Shown here one piece after another: positions 25,167 to 34,842 of a stretch of DNA of 64,000 nucleotides. The stretch spans positions 434,001-498,000 of the forward strand of contig NZ_RKLN01000003.1 in assembly GCF_004011835.1 (NCBI RefSeq), written 5' to 3'. Below the pieces are notes generated by a model. The model was not told the DNA's origin. It saw only the letters and a list, made by a program, of their open reading frames with translations, and ran no database searches. The DNA is from Rhodococcus spongiicola. Its GTDB lineage: Bacteria > Actinomycetota > Actinomycetes > Mycobacteriales > Mycobacteriaceae. Numbering within the stretch: the first letter of the stretch is position 1; each line of letters begins with the position of its first letter. A program made the position numbers and the translations under genes.

Positions 25167-26603
25167 ATGGAGAGACTCAGCGGAATGGACGCCAGCTTCC
25201 TCTACCTCGAAACCCCGACACAGATGCTCCATGTCTGCGGTCTGATCATCATGGATGGGTCCACGATCCCCGGTGGCTACTCGTTCGCGAAACTGCGCGA
25301 CGAACTCGCGATTCGTGTGGAGGCGATGCCGAGCTTCAAACGACGCCTCGCGGACACACGGTTCAACCTCGACCATCCGGTCTGGGTCGACGACCCCGAT
25401 TTCGACATCGAGCGGCACGTCCACCGGATCGCAGTCCCCGCGGGCGGTCGGGAGGAACTGGCCGAGCTGTGCGGATCGATCGCGAGCCAGCCCATGGATC
25501 GCGCGCGCCCGCTGTGGGAGATGTTCTTCATCGAAGGTCTAGAGGACGGCTCGATCGCGGTGATGTCGAAGATGCACCACGCGAACGTCGATGGTGTCAC
25601 CGGGGCCAACCTGATGTCTCAGCTGTGCAGCCTCGAACCCGACGCTCCCCGACCCGACTTCGACCACATTCCCAACGGAGCCGGCACCGCCAGCTCGCTC
25701 GACATCGCCGTCGACGGCATGCTGGCATTCGTCGCACGACCGTTGAGGATTGCGAAGATGCTGCCAGGCAGCCTGGCCCTGTTGCCCCGTTGGATCGAAA
25801 GGGCTCGCAAGGGCGAGGCCATGCCGGCACCGTTCACTGCTCCGCGCACCTCGCTGAACGGTGCGATAACCGGACACCGAAGCATCGCGTACGGAGAACT
25901 GAGCCTCGACGACGTCAAGCTCGTCAAGAACACCTTCGGAGTCAAGGTCAACGACGTGGTGTTGACGATGTGCGCGGGCGCGCTGCGCAAGTACCTCGAG
26001 AACCGCGACGAACTGCCCGATGAGTCGCTGGTGTCCATCGTCCCGGTCTCGGTACACGACAAGTCGGATCGCCCCGGGACGAACCAGATCTCGGCGATGT
26101 TCACCCAACTCGGCACCGATATCGCCGATCCGGTCGAGCGGCTGTACATGATCGCGGAACGCAACACGATCAACAAGGACCACAACGAAGCGCTCGGTGC
26201 GACGCTCCTACAAGACTGGGCGCAGTTCGCCGCGCCGGCCGTGTTCGGGAGCGCGATGCGGGTGTACGCCTCGTTGAAGCTGGCCGAGCGTCACCCCGTG
26301 GTGCACAACCTGGTGGTCTCGAACGTGCCCGGTCCCCCACTGCCGCTGTACTTCATGGGCGCGCGCATCAAGCAGATGTACCCCCTCGGACCGGTCTTTC
26401 ACGGCGCCGGCCTCAACGTGACGGTGATGTCGCTCAACGGCCGCCTCGACGTCGGCCTTGTCGCCTGCAAGGAACTCGCGCCGCACCTGTGGGATCTCGC
26501 CGATGCGTTCCCGGAAGCTCTCGCCGAACTCGTCAAGGCCGCGCGGGCGCACACCCGGAAGCAGAAGCGGCGCGCAGCCTCTGCGCGACCTGCCGCTCGT
26601 TGA
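25167..26603 (+). CDS. Wax ester synthase / diacylglycerol acyltransferase
   Basis: The 478-residue WS/DGAT enzyme esterifies acyl-CoA to diacylglycerol or fatty alcohol for storage lipid. The catalytic HHxxxDG motif is intact as MHHANVDG (His 137 and 138). The N-terminus LSGMDASFLYLETPTQMLHV and the segments NVPGPPLPLYFMGA and GLNVTVMSLNGRLDVGLVA are classic for the family. ATG 25167 fits the family start. A KstR-like box precedes it. In M. tuberculosis the neighbours DUF3000 and RNase D are adjacent, so this gene looks inserted here. A weak 18-bp repeat begins at the stop. Confidence 0.93.
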   Translation: MERLSGMDASFLYLETPTQMLHVCGLIIMDGSTIPGGYSFAKLRDELAIRVEAMPSFKRRLADTRFNLDHPVWVDDPDFDIERHVHRIAVPAGGREELAELCGSIASQPMDRARPLWEMFFIEGLEDGSIAVMSKMHHANVDGVTGANLMSQLCSLEPDAPRPDFDHIPNGAGTASSLDIAVDGMLAFVARPLRIAKMLPGSLALLPRWIERARKGEAMPAPFTAPRTSLNGAITGHRSIAYGELSLDDVKLVKNTFGVKVNDVVLTMCAGALRKYLENRDELPDESLVSIVPVSVHDKSDRPGTNQISAMFTQLGTDIADPVERLYMIAERNTINKDHNEALGATLLQDWAQFAAPAVFGSAMRVYASLKLAERHPVVHNLVVSNVPGPPLPLYFMGARIKQMYPLGPVFHGAGLNVTVMSLNGRLDVGLVACKELAPHLWDLADAFPEALAELVKAARAHTRKQKRRAASARPAAR

Positions 26604-26690
26604 TCCCCCCCAGCCGGTTGATCCCCAGAGGAAGGACGTCCCAGCGCAGACCCGGGCTTGCCCCGCCAAACCCACGTAGAGTTTTTGGCT

Positions 26691-27923
26691 ATGCCAGACA
26701 GCACCGAGCGCGCCTCCAAACCCGTACCACTGCTGGTTCCGGCCGACGGGGTGCCACCGGTGATCGGCGGCGGCGCCGACGTCCGTGACGCCGCCGAGCG
26801 ATTGGCTGCGGGCAGCGGTCCGCTTGCCGTCGACGCCGAGCGGGCATCGGGTTTTCGCTATTCGCCCCGCGCCTACCTCGTGCAGCTGCGGCGGGCAGGT
26901 GCTGGGACCTTCCTGCTCGACCCGATCCCGACGGCCGCGGACCTCGCACCGCTACGGGATGCGATCAACGACCTCGAGTGGATTCTGCACTCGGCCGATC
27001 AGGATCTGCCGTGCCTGGCCGAGTTGGGTCTCCAACCAGCGAAGCTGTTCGACACCGAGCTGGCCGGAAGACTCGCAGGCTTCGAGCGCGTCGGATTGGC
27101 GGCGATCGTCGAGCGCACCCTGGGGCTGGAACTGCGCAAGGGGCACGGTGCCGCCGACTGGTCCACGCGACCGCTGCCGGAAGCATGGCTCAACTACGCC
27201 GCGCTCGACGTCGAGGTTCTCCTGGAGTTGCGCGGCGCCATGACGAAAGAGCTTGCAGCGCAAGGCAAAACCGAGTGGGCTGAGCAGGAGTTCGAGCACG
27301 TCCGCCAGACCGGACCCCCGAAGCCCAAACCCGACCGTTGGCGACGAACCTCGCAGATCCACAGCCTCAAGAACCCCCGCCAGCTCGCCGCGGTCCGTGA
27401 ACTGTGGACGACCCGTGACGAAGTCGCTCGCAAGCGGGACATCTCACCCACCCGCATCCTGCCGGACTCGGCGATCGTAGCGGCCGCAAGTGCCGACCCG
27501 ACCAGTCTCGAGGCCCTGCGCGCCCTGCCGGTGTTCGGCGGACCGCGTCAGCGCCGATCTTCTCGGCTCTGGCTCGCGGCGCTCGAGCGAGCCCGCGCGC
27601 TTCCCGACGACGAACTCCCCCCGGTTAACCAACCGTTCACCGGTCCCCCGCCGGCCAGCCGCTGGGCGAAGCGCAACCCCGACGCCGCCGCCCGGCTGAG
27701 CGCCGCCAAGGCCGAGATCACGGGCCTGAGCGAGCGCGTCCACGTACCGGTCGAGAATCTACTGAGCCCGGAACTGGTGCGGCGCGTGTGTTGGGACCCC
27801 CCGGCCACCGAGCGGGATACGGCCGTGGTCATCGACGAGATCCTCGCGGCCGCCGGCGCGCGTCCGTGGCAACGTGAGCTGACCGTACCGATCCTTGCCG
27901 AGGCCGCCCGGACACAGCCCTGA
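26691..27923 (+). CDS. rnd: Ribonuclease D-like 3'-5' exonuclease with HRDC domain
   Basis: The 410-residue protein has an N-terminal DEDD exonuclease domain: VDAERASGFRYSPRAYLVQLRR (first Asp-Glu), HSADQDLPCLAELG (middle Asp), and LNYAALDVEVLLELR with the final Asp-x4-Y-like block. A helical HRDC region follows (about 210-290) and a C-terminal extension. It trims structured RNAs such as tRNA precursors. ATG 26691 was picked over a longer frame. It matches Rv2681. A loose CCGGCCA/TGGCCGG hairpin (27934-27967) follows. Confidence 0.92.
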   Translation: MPDSTERASKPVPLLVPADGVPPVIGGGADVRDAAERLAAGSGPLAVDAERASGFRYSPRAYLVQLRRAGAGTFLLDPIPTAADLAPLRDAINDLEWILHSADQDLPCLAELGLQPAKLFDTELAGRLAGFERVGLAAIVERTLGLELRKGHGAADWSTRPLPEAWLNYAALDVEVLLELRGAMTKELAAQGKTEWAEQEFEHVRQTGPPKPKPDRWRRTSQIHSLKNPRQLAAVRELWTTRDEVARKRDISPTRILPDSAIVAAASADPTSLEALRALPVFGGPRQRRSSRLWLAALERARALPDDELPPVNQPFTGPPPASRWAKRNPDAAARLSAAKAEITGLSERVHVPVENLLSPELVRRVCWDPPATERDTAVVIDEILAAAGARPWQRELTVPILAEAARTQP

Positions 27924-28044
27924 ACAGCGGAAACCGGCCAACCACTGCGCCGTATGTTACTGGCCGGTAGATAGCGCTAGAGTGGTGCGTGCCGGGTCAC
28001 AGCACCCGCAGTGACCACATCATTGTCGCCAGGAGGAATCCAGC

Positions 28045-29262
28045 GTGGCTGCTTCCGCTACTCAAAGAAAAGTCGTCTTCGTCGACGGCATCCGCACGCC
28101 GTTCGGCAAAGCCGGACAGAAGGGCATTTATGCCGAGACCCGTGCCGACGACCTGGTCGTCAAGTCCATCCGGGAACTGCTGCGCCGCAATCCCCAGCTC
28201 GATCCCGCGCAGATCGACGAGGTCGCCATCGCTGCAACCACCCAGACCGGAGACCAGGGCCTGACCATCGGCCGCACATCCGCGATCCTTGCAGGGCTGC
28301 CCGAGACGGTGCCCGGCTTCGCGATCGACCGTATGTGTGCCGGCGCCATGACCGCCGTGACGACCACCGCGTCCGGCATCGGCTTCGGCCAGTACGACGT
28401 CGTGATCGCCGGCGGCGTCGAGCACATGGGCCGGCACCCCATGGGCCAGGGTGCCGATCCGAACCCGCGCTTCCTCGCCGACCGCCTGGTCGACCAGAGC
28501 GCACTCGTGATGGGCAACACGGCCGAGAACCTGCACGACCGGTTCCCGTCGATCACCAAGGAGCGCACCGACGCCTACGCCGTCGCGTCGCAAAACAAGT
28601 TCGAGGCTGCCAAGAAGGCCGGATGGATCGCCGACACGCTGGTGCCGGTCGCGACCCGCTCCGAGGCGGGCTGGGGCCTGGCCACCGAGGACGAACCGCC
28701 GCGCCCCGGCACCACCGTCGAGGACCTCGCCAAGCTCAAGACGCCGTTCCGTCCGGCAGGCCGGATCACCGCCGGTAATGCTGCCGGCCTCAACGACGGT
28801 GCCACCGCCTGCCTCCTCGCGGGCGAGGACACTGCCACCGAACTTGGCCTCCCGGTCGGCATGCGCATGGTCGGCTTCGCCTTCCAGGGTGTCGACCCCG
28901 CCGTCATGGGCATCGGCCCGGTGCCGGCCACCGAGAAGCTGCTGGCCCGCACCGGCCTGAAGATCGAGGACATCGGCCTGTTCGAGATCAACGAGGCATT
29001 CGCGGTGCAGGTGCTCGCGTTCCTCGAGCACTTCGGAATCGCCGACGACGACCCGCGTGTCAACCAGTGGGGCGGCGCGATCGCCTGCGGCCACCCGCTC
29101 GCGTCCTCCGGTGTGCGCTTGATGACGCAGCTCTCGCGTCAGTTCGCACAGAACCCCGACGTCCGCTACGGCCTCACCACCATGTGCATCGGCCTCGGAA
29201 TGGGCGGCGCCGTCATCTGGGAGAACCCCAACCACGCTGACTACGAGGCGGGAGCCAAGTAA
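28045..29262 (+). CDS. fadA: Acetyl-CoA C-acyltransferase FadA (thiolase)
   Basis: FadA is the thiolase of the fatty acid beta-oxidation complex and cleaves 3-ketoacyl-CoA. The 405-residue product has DGIRTPFGKAG at the start, the acyl-accepting Cys98 in DRMCAGAMTAV, NEAFAVQVLAF, GGAIACGHPLASSG and the second active Cys in TTMCIGLGMGGA. GTG 28045 is preceded by AGGAGGAAT. fadB starts directly after its stop. A possible -10 box TAGAGT lies at 27978-27983. Gene order and sequence match mycobacterial FadA-FadB (Rv0859-Rv0860), located elsewhere in M. tuberculosis. Confidence 0.95.
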   Translation: MAASATQRKVVFVDGIRTPFGKAGQKGIYAETRADDLVVKSIRELLRRNPQLDPAQIDEVAIAATTQTGDQGLTIGRTSAILAGLPETVPGFAIDRMCAGAMTAVTTTASGIGFGQYDVVIAGGVEHMGRHPMGQGADPNPRFLADRLVDQSALVMGNTAENLHDRFPSITKERTDAYAVASQNKFEAAKKAGWIADTLVPVATRSEAGWGLATEDEPPRPGTTVEDLAKLKTPFRPAGRITAGNAAGLNDGATACLLAGEDTATELGLPVGMRMVGFAFQGVDPAVMGIGPVPATEKLLARTGLKIEDIGLFEINEAFAVQVLAFLEHFGIADDDPRVNQWGGAIACGHPLASSGVRLMTQLSRQFAQNPDVRYGLTTMCIGLGMGGAVIWENPNHADYEAGAK

Positions 29263-31368
29263 ATGACCGACATCGCAAACGCTTTCGCCGACGAGGTCGT
29301 CACCAACGCCTACACCAAGCTGGTGTCGGTTCCCGGTATCGATGGCCCGGTCGCACTGATCACGCTCGACAACGGCTTCGATCACACCAAGCCGAGTTCC
29401 TTCGGCCCGCGCGGTCTGCTGGCCCTCGACAAGGCGCTCGACGAGGCGTTCGACGCCAAGCCGAGCGCGATCGCTGTCACCGGCAAGCCGTTCATCTTCG
29501 CCGCGGGCGCCGACCTCAAGGGCGTTCCGAGCATCTCCGCACGCGAGCAGGGCCTCGAGCTCGGCCGCCTCGGCCACCGCGTGTTCCGCCGCCTGCGCGA
29601 GTCCACCGTGCCGACCTTCGCTTTCGTGAACGGTGTCGCACTCGGTGGCGGACTCGAGGTGGGCCTGCACTGCCACTACCGCACGTTCGCGGACAACGTC
29701 GGCGCCCTCGGCCTCCCCGAGGCGATGCTCGGCCTGGTACCCGGCTGGGGCGGAACGCAGTTGCTGCCCAACCTGATCGGGCCGTCCAACGCCGTCACCG
29801 TCGCGATCGAGAACCCGCTCAACAACGGCAAGGTCATCAACTCGAAGAAGGCGCTCGAGGTCGGCATCGCCGACGTCGTGCTTGGTTCGGCAGATTTCAT
29901 CGAGCAGTCCCTGGCATGGGCCGCGAAGGTGCTCGCCGGTGAGATCACCCCCGCTCGTCCGGAGATCGACCGTGGCCAGACCTGGGACGATGCCATCGCC
30001 CGCGCGAAGGCGATTGTCGAGGGCAAGACCAAGAACAACGCCCCCGGCGCGGTTCGCACGGTCGAGCTGCTCGAACTCGCCCGCACCACCGACCTCTCCG
30101 ACCCGAAGTCGCTGGACGCCGGTTTCGCCGCCGAGGACGAGGCGCTTGCCGACCTACTGATGACCAACGAGCTGCGTGCTGGGCTGTACGCGTTCGATCT
30201 GGTGAACCGGCGGGCCAAGCGTCCGGCCGGCGCACCGGACAAGTCGCTGGCCCGCAAGATCACCGGCGTCGGCATCGTGGGCGCGGGCCTGATGGCGAGC
30301 CAGCTGGCGATGCTGTTCGTCAAGCAGCTGAAGGTGCCGGTGATCCTCACCGACATCGATCAGGAGCGCATCGACAAGGGTGTCGGCTACGTCCATAGCG
30401 AGATCGACAAGCTCCTCGCCAAGGGCCGCCTGTCCCAGGACGGCGCGAACCGCCTCAAGGCACTGGTCACCGGTTCGCTCGACAAGGCCGCGTTCGCAAA
30501 GACCGACTTCGTCATCGAGGCCGTCTTCGAGAACATGGACGTCAAGAAGAAGGTCTTCGCCGAGCTCGAGGAGCACATCTCCCCCGAGACCGTGCTGGCT
30601 ACGAACACGTCGTCGCTGTCGATCACCGAGATGGCTGCGGACCTCGAGCACCCTGAACGGGTCGTGGGCTTCCACTTCTTCAACCCCGTCGCCGTGCTCC
30701 CGCTACTCGAGGTCATCAAGGGCGAGCAGACCGACGATGCAACTCTCGCAACGGCATTCGCCACAGCGAAGTCGCTGAAGAAGTCGGCCGTACTGTGTGC
30801 GGACCTGCCCGGGTTCGTGTTCAACCGCCTGCTCACTCGCGCACTCGGCGAGGTCATGAACGCCGTCGACGAGGGCACCCCGTTCGACGTCGCCGACAAC
30901 GCGATCACCGAACTCGGCATGCCGATGACGCCGCTCGCGTTGCTCGCTCTCGTCGGCCCCGCGGTCGCGCTGCACACCGGCGAGACCCTCCACGCCGCCT
31001 ACCCGGAGCGGTTCAAGCCGTCGCCGGGACTCCAGGCCATCGTCGAGGCCCGGAAGACTGGTGTATGGACCTGGACCGACCAGGGCCAGGTCATCGACCC
31101 CGAGGTCGCGGCGCTGTGGCAGCAGGGCGACCAGCCGTCGACCGCAGAGGAGGTGCTCGAGCGCACCCGGCGCGCATTCGCGGAGGAGATCCGGATCATG
31201 CTCGAGGAGGGCGTGGTCGCCGCTCCCGAAGACATCGATCTGTGCCTGATCCTGGGCGGTGGCTTCGGCTTCTGGAACGGCGGTATCACGCCGTACCTGG
31301 ACCGCACCGGCACGTCGGCCGCGGTGAACGGCACCCCGTTCCTGGCCAAGGGTGTCGCGAGCGTCTGA
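29263..31368 (+). CDS. fadB: FadB: enoyl-CoA hydratase / 3-hydroxyacyl-CoA dehydrogenase
   Basis: The 701-residue multifunctional protein carries an N-terminal crotonase domain (to about 220) with FIFAAGADLKGVPS and GGGLEVGLHCHYR, then an NAD-binding 3-hydroxyacyl-CoA dehydrogenase domain starting GVGIVGAGLMASQLA (about 340), ATNTSSLSITEMA and VVGFHFFNPVAVLPLLEVI. It forms the alpha part of the trifunctional complex with FadA and hydrates and oxidises enoyl-CoA. ATG 29263 abuts the fadA stop (TAAATG), so translation is coupled. A hairpin terminator follows. Confidence 0.96.
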   Translation: MTDIANAFADEVVTNAYTKLVSVPGIDGPVALITLDNGFDHTKPSSFGPRGLLALDKALDEAFDAKPSAIAVTGKPFIFAAGADLKGVPSISAREQGLELGRLGHRVFRRLRESTVPTFAFVNGVALGGGLEVGLHCHYRTFADNVGALGLPEAMLGLVPGWGGTQLLPNLIGPSNAVTVAIENPLNNGKVINSKKALEVGIADVVLGSADFIEQSLAWAAKVLAGEITPARPEIDRGQTWDDAIARAKAIVEGKTKNNAPGAVRTVELLELARTTDLSDPKSLDAGFAAEDEALADLLMTNELRAGLYAFDLVNRRAKRPAGAPDKSLARKITGVGIVGAGLMASQLAMLFVKQLKVPVILTDIDQERIDKGVGYVHSEIDKLLAKGRLSQDGANRLKALVTGSLDKAAFAKTDFVIEAVFENMDVKKKVFAELEEHISPETVLATNTSSLSITEMAADLEHPERVVGFHFFNPVAVLPLLEVIKGEQTDDATLATAFATAKSLKKSAVLCADLPGFVFNRLLTRALGEVMNAVDEGTPFDVADNAITELGMPMTPLALLALVGPAVALHTGETLHAAYPERFKPSPGLQAIVEARKTGVWTWTDQGQVIDPEVAALWQQGDQPSTAEEVLERTRRAFAEEIRIMLEEGVVAAPEDIDLCLILGGGFGFWNGGITPYLDRTGTSAAVNGTPFLAKGVASV

Positions 31369-31403
31369 CGCAATTCAGGAATGGGTCTGACTCGGCCCAA
31401 AAA

Positions 31404-31434
31404 GGGGCGCACTCCCGTCGGGGGGTGCGCCCCC
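31404..31434 (+). terminator. Intrinsic terminator after fadB
   Basis: GGGGCGCACTCCC pairs with GGGGGTGCGCCCC (arms about 31404-31416 and 31422-31434) with a short loop, followed by TTT. It ends the fadA-fadB transcript 35 bp after the fadB stop. Confidence 0.85.
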
Positions 31435-31587
31435 TTTGGCATCCAAGCAGGCGAATCGTAGCTGGTGGGAGGCCAGATCGTCGCAGGCATCGCGCGACCT
31501 CGCAAACCCAAGAGTTTTATGGTACGCAACGAAACGAATTCGGCGTAGCGTGCGGTCTGGACGATTCTCCTGACGGGAGGCACGCAA

Positions 31588-33024
31588 ATGTCGAATCTCG
31601 ACACTACCGGCCAGCCCCCGGCCGCTCACGCGGCCGTCGGACTGGCCGTTCTCTTTTCTTCGGCAGCAGCGCTCGGCGGTTTCCTCTTCGGGTACGACAC
31701 CGCAGTCATCAACGGCGCGGTGGGTGCGATTCGCGACAAGTACGACATCGGCGCCGCCGCGACCGGGTTGACGGTGTCGCTGACGCTGCTCGGTTGCGCA
31801 GCCGGCGCGTGGGTCGCCGGAGGCATTGCCGACCGGCTCGGCCGCATCAAGGTGATGCAGATCGCCGCCGTGCTGTTCATCGTGGGTGCTTTCGGGTCCG
31901 CGTTTCCCTTCGGCGTCGTCGACCTGACGTTGTGGCGAATCTTGGGCGGTATTGCCGTCGGTTTCGCGTCGGTGATTGCGCCGGCGTACATCGCGGAGAT
32001 TGCACCTGCCGCAATCCGCGGGCGACTCGGGTCGATGTACCAGCTGGCGATCGTGCTCGGCATCGCGATCTCTCAGCTGATGAACTACGCGATCTCGGCG
32101 ACCGCGGGCGGCGCACGCGGGGAACTGCTAGGAGTCGAGGCCTGGCAGTGGATGCTCGCGATCGAAGCCGTGCCGGCCCTGCTCTACCTCGTCATGACCC
32201 TCACCATCCCTGAATCACCCCGGCACCTGGTGCGATGCGGCCGCGAAGATGCAGCACGCAAGATCATCGCCGAGATCGAGGGAGGCAACGACGAGGTCGT
32301 GGCGCACCGGATCCAGGAGATCTACAACACCTTCGGGGCCGAACACGTCCATATCGGTGAAAGGGCACTGTTCTCCAAGTCGTCCGGCGTTGCGGCGCTC
32401 GTGTGGGTCGGCATCACGCTGGCTGCGCTGCAACAGTTCGTCGGCATCAACGTCATCTTCTACTACTCGAACACGCTGTGGCAGGCGGTCGGGTTCGGTG
32501 AGGATCGCTCGCTGCTCATCAGCGTCGTCAGTGCCCTGGTCAACATCCTCGGCACATTCGTCGCCATCGCGGTGATCGACCGGATCGGACGCAAGCCACT
32601 GCTGCTGATCGGCTCGGTCGGCATGGCGGTCTCCCTCGCCACCGCAGCGGTCTGTTTTAGTTCGGCAACCGTCACGACCAACGACATCGGCGAGTCCGTG
32701 GCCACGCTGTCCGGCGCCAACGGCACCGTCGCCCTGATCGGCGCGAACTCCTTCGTCTTCTTCTTCGCTCTGTCCTGGGGCCCCGTCGTGTGGGTCCTCA
32801 TCAGCGAGATGTTCCCCAACCGGGCCCGCGCCGCGGCGGTCGGAGTCGCGACCGCATCGAACTGGGTGGCGAATTTCCTTGTGTCGGCTACATTTCCGTC
32901 GCTGGCCGACTGGAATCTGTCGGTCACGTATGCCGGATACGCCGTGATGGCGCTGCTCTCGATCTTCATCGTTCAGAAGTTCGTCAAAGAGACGCGGGGT
33001 CGCACTCTCGAACAGGCCGGCTGA
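31588..33024 (+). CDS. MFS sugar porter
   Basis: The 478-residue protein belongs to the sugar porter family. It shows LGGFLFGYDTAVINGA, the GRIKVMQ and RILGGIAVGFASVIAPAYIAEIAP signatures, PESPRHLV after helix 6, the QQFVGINVIFYYSNTLW sugar-binding segment, and DRIGRKPLLL in the second half, with FVKETRGRTLE at the C-terminus. It probably imports a hexose or polyol with protons. ATG 31588 follows GGGAGG. No sugar-catabolic gene lies nearby, so the substrate is unknown. Confidence 0.93.
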   Translation: MSNLDTTGQPPAAHAAVGLAVLFSSAAALGGFLFGYDTAVINGAVGAIRDKYDIGAAATGLTVSLTLLGCAAGAWVAGGIADRLGRIKVMQIAAVLFIVGAFGSAFPFGVVDLTLWRILGGIAVGFASVIAPAYIAEIAPAAIRGRLGSMYQLAIVLGIAISQLMNYAISATAGGARGELLGVEAWQWMLAIEAVPALLYLVMTLTIPESPRHLVRCGREDAARKIIAEIEGGNDEVVAHRIQEIYNTFGAEHVHIGERALFSKSSGVAALVWVGITLAALQQFVGINVIFYYSNTLWQAVGFGEDRSLLISVVSALVNILGTFVAIAVIDRIGRKPLLLIGSVGMAVSLATAAVCFSSATVTTNDIGESVATLSGANGTVALIGANSFVFFFALSWGPVVWVLISEMFPNRARAAAVGVATASNWVANFLVSATFPSLADWNLSVTYAGYAVMALLSIFIVQKFVKETRGRTLEQAG

Positions 33025-33208
33025 CCGAGAGGCGGTTGACGCTTCGGGACTGCCCGGCCGACACTGGTCATGGATCCTCGCGACGCTGTACCGTGCGGCA
33101 CCCGGCGTCGCCGGGGCGTGTCCGCACAGCGTGCCGCTGGAATGGTGCCGCGTCGTCCGCATTGAACCACTCGAGAATCGGCCCACCGCCGCGTCCGGAG
33201 GAACCGAT

Positions 33209-34804
33209 GTGAGCGTCGACCCGAAACAGGCCCGCCTCTGGATCGTCGGTGGCGGTATCGCCGGAATGGCCGCCGCTGCCTTCGCAATCCGGGATGCCGG
33301 ACTCCCCGGCGAGAACATCCACATCCTGGAAGAACTCGACATCGAGGGCGGCTCGCTCGACGGTGCCCGCTCCCCTGCCGTCACCGACGGATGGGTCAGC
33401 CGTGGTGGACGCATTCTCGAGGAAGATGCCTACCAATGCACGTGGAACCTGTTCGAGTCGATCCCGTCGCTCGAGAATCCCGACATCAGCGTCCGCCAGG
33501 AGATTGTCGACTTCAGCGCGAGGGTCAAAACGAACGAGAAGGCACGCCTGATTGACTCACGACACAACATCATCGACGCATCGAAGCTCGGCCTCGACAG
33601 TCGGGACCGGCTCGAGATGGTGCGGCTGCTGAGTGTTCCCGAACGCGCTCTCGGGGCGCGACGGATCGACGAGATGTTCGGTGGCCACTTCTTCACGACG
33701 AATTTCTGGCACATGTGGCGTACCACGTTCGCGTTCCAGAAGTGGCACTCGGCGGCCGAACTTCGCCGCTACTTCCTGCGTTTCGTCCAGGACTTCCCTC
33801 GGATCCACACGCTCTCGGGCGCCCGCCGGACCGTCTACAACCAGTACGACTCGATGGTCGTCCCCCTGCAACGCTGGATGTGGGCGCGTGGCGTCGATGT
33901 TCGTTTCGCGACCCGCGTACTCGATGTCGATTTCGCACAGACCGGAAGGCTGCGCCGAGCGACCAGGCTGCACATCGAGGACGCGAACGGAAGGTCCACG
34001 ATCGAACTCGGCGAGAACGACTTTGCGTTCGTCGGGCTCGGCTCGATCACCTCGGACACCACCTACGGTGGCAACGATGATGTGCCCGCCCTCGTCCGCG
34101 ACCGCGTGGACCACGGCTGGTCGCTTTGGGAAGAGATAGCAAAGAAGGCAACGGATTTCGGCCGGCCCAACACTTTCTACGGCAACATCGACGAGAACAA
34201 GTGGAAATCATTCACGCTCACGATGCGTGGCGATGCGCTCCTTCGCCGCATCGCCGTGTACACCGGAAACCAGCCGGGAACGGGCGGGTTGACAACCTGG
34301 TTCGAATCGGGATGGACACTGTCCGCCGTCGTCGCTCACCAGCCACACTTCCCCGAGCAGCCCAAGGGCATCTACACGCTGTGGGGATGCGGCTTCGACA
34401 TCGACAGTGACGGCGACTACGTGAGAAAGAAGATGTCCGAGGCCACCGGGAAGGAGATCCTCACCGAACTCATCCACCAGTACGGCTTCGAGGACTTACT
34501 CGACGAGGTGCTCGCCACCACCGATGTCACGACGGTGATGATGCCCTACGCGTCGGCACTGCTGAGCCGGCGCGTGCCCGAGGACCGCCCCAAGGTGATC
34601 CCGGACGGTGCGGAGAACTTCGCGTTCCTCGGTCAGTTCACCAATCTGCCCGAGGACGTCGTGTTCACCGTCGAATACTCGGTGCGTGGAGCGATGCTCG
34701 CCGTCTACACCCTGTTCGACGTCACCGCACCCATCCCGCCGATCTACCACGGCCTGCTCGACCCGAAGGTGGGCGTCAAGGCACTCGAAGCGGCGTTTCG
34801 CTAG
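33209..34804 (+). CDS. ohyA: Oleate hydratase
   Basis: Oleate hydratase adds water to the 9-10 double bond of oleic acid and uses FAD in a structural role. The 531-residue protein has the FAD motif WIVGGGIAGMAAAAF followed by GGSLDGARSP, the family block GGRILEEDAYQCTWNLF, TTNFWHMWRTTFAFQKWHSA, YNQYDSMVVPL, and near the end FAFLGQFTNLPEDVVFTVEYSVRGAM. GTG 33209 was chosen because GGAGGA lies 7 bases upstream; an open frame to 33131 lacks that support. It is the second fatty-acid gene set near fadAB and WS/DGAT. Confidence 0.94.
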   Translation: MSVDPKQARLWIVGGGIAGMAAAAFAIRDAGLPGENIHILEELDIEGGSLDGARSPAVTDGWVSRGGRILEEDAYQCTWNLFESIPSLENPDISVRQEIVDFSARVKTNEKARLIDSRHNIIDASKLGLDSRDRLEMVRLLSVPERALGARRIDEMFGGHFFTTNFWHMWRTTFAFQKWHSAAELRRYFLRFVQDFPRIHTLSGARRTVYNQYDSMVVPLQRWMWARGVDVRFATRVLDVDFAQTGRLRRATRLHIEDANGRSTIELGENDFAFVGLGSITSDTTYGGNDDVPALVRDRVDHGWSLWEEIAKKATDFGRPNTFYGNIDENKWKSFTLTMRGDALLRRIAVYTGNQPGTGGLTTWFESGWTLSAVVAHQPHFPEQPKGIYTLWGCGFDIDSDGDYVRKKMSEATGKEILTELIHQYGFEDLLDEVLATTDVTTVMMPYASALLSRRVPEDRPKVIPDGAENFAFLGQFTNLPEDVVFTVEYSVRGAMLAVYTLFDVTAPIPPIYHGLLDPKVGVKALEAAFR

Positions 34805-34810
34805 CAGCCT

Positions 34811-34842
34811 TTACCCGACGCTCGGATTACCCGACGCTCGGG
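34811..34842. repeat. 16-bp repeat crossing the dxs stop
   Basis: Two copies of a 16-bp unit (plus strand TTACCCGACGCTCGG plus one base) start at 34811 and 34827. On the dxs strand each reads as the codons for P-S-V-G followed by TAA. The copy at 34827-34842 encodes the true end of Dxs; the other lies just beyond the stop. Confidence 0.93.

Noticed and set aside
31588-33024. Horizontally acquired sugar porter island
   Set aside because: Codon use and GC look like the neighbours and there are no mobile-element remnants or flanking repeats.
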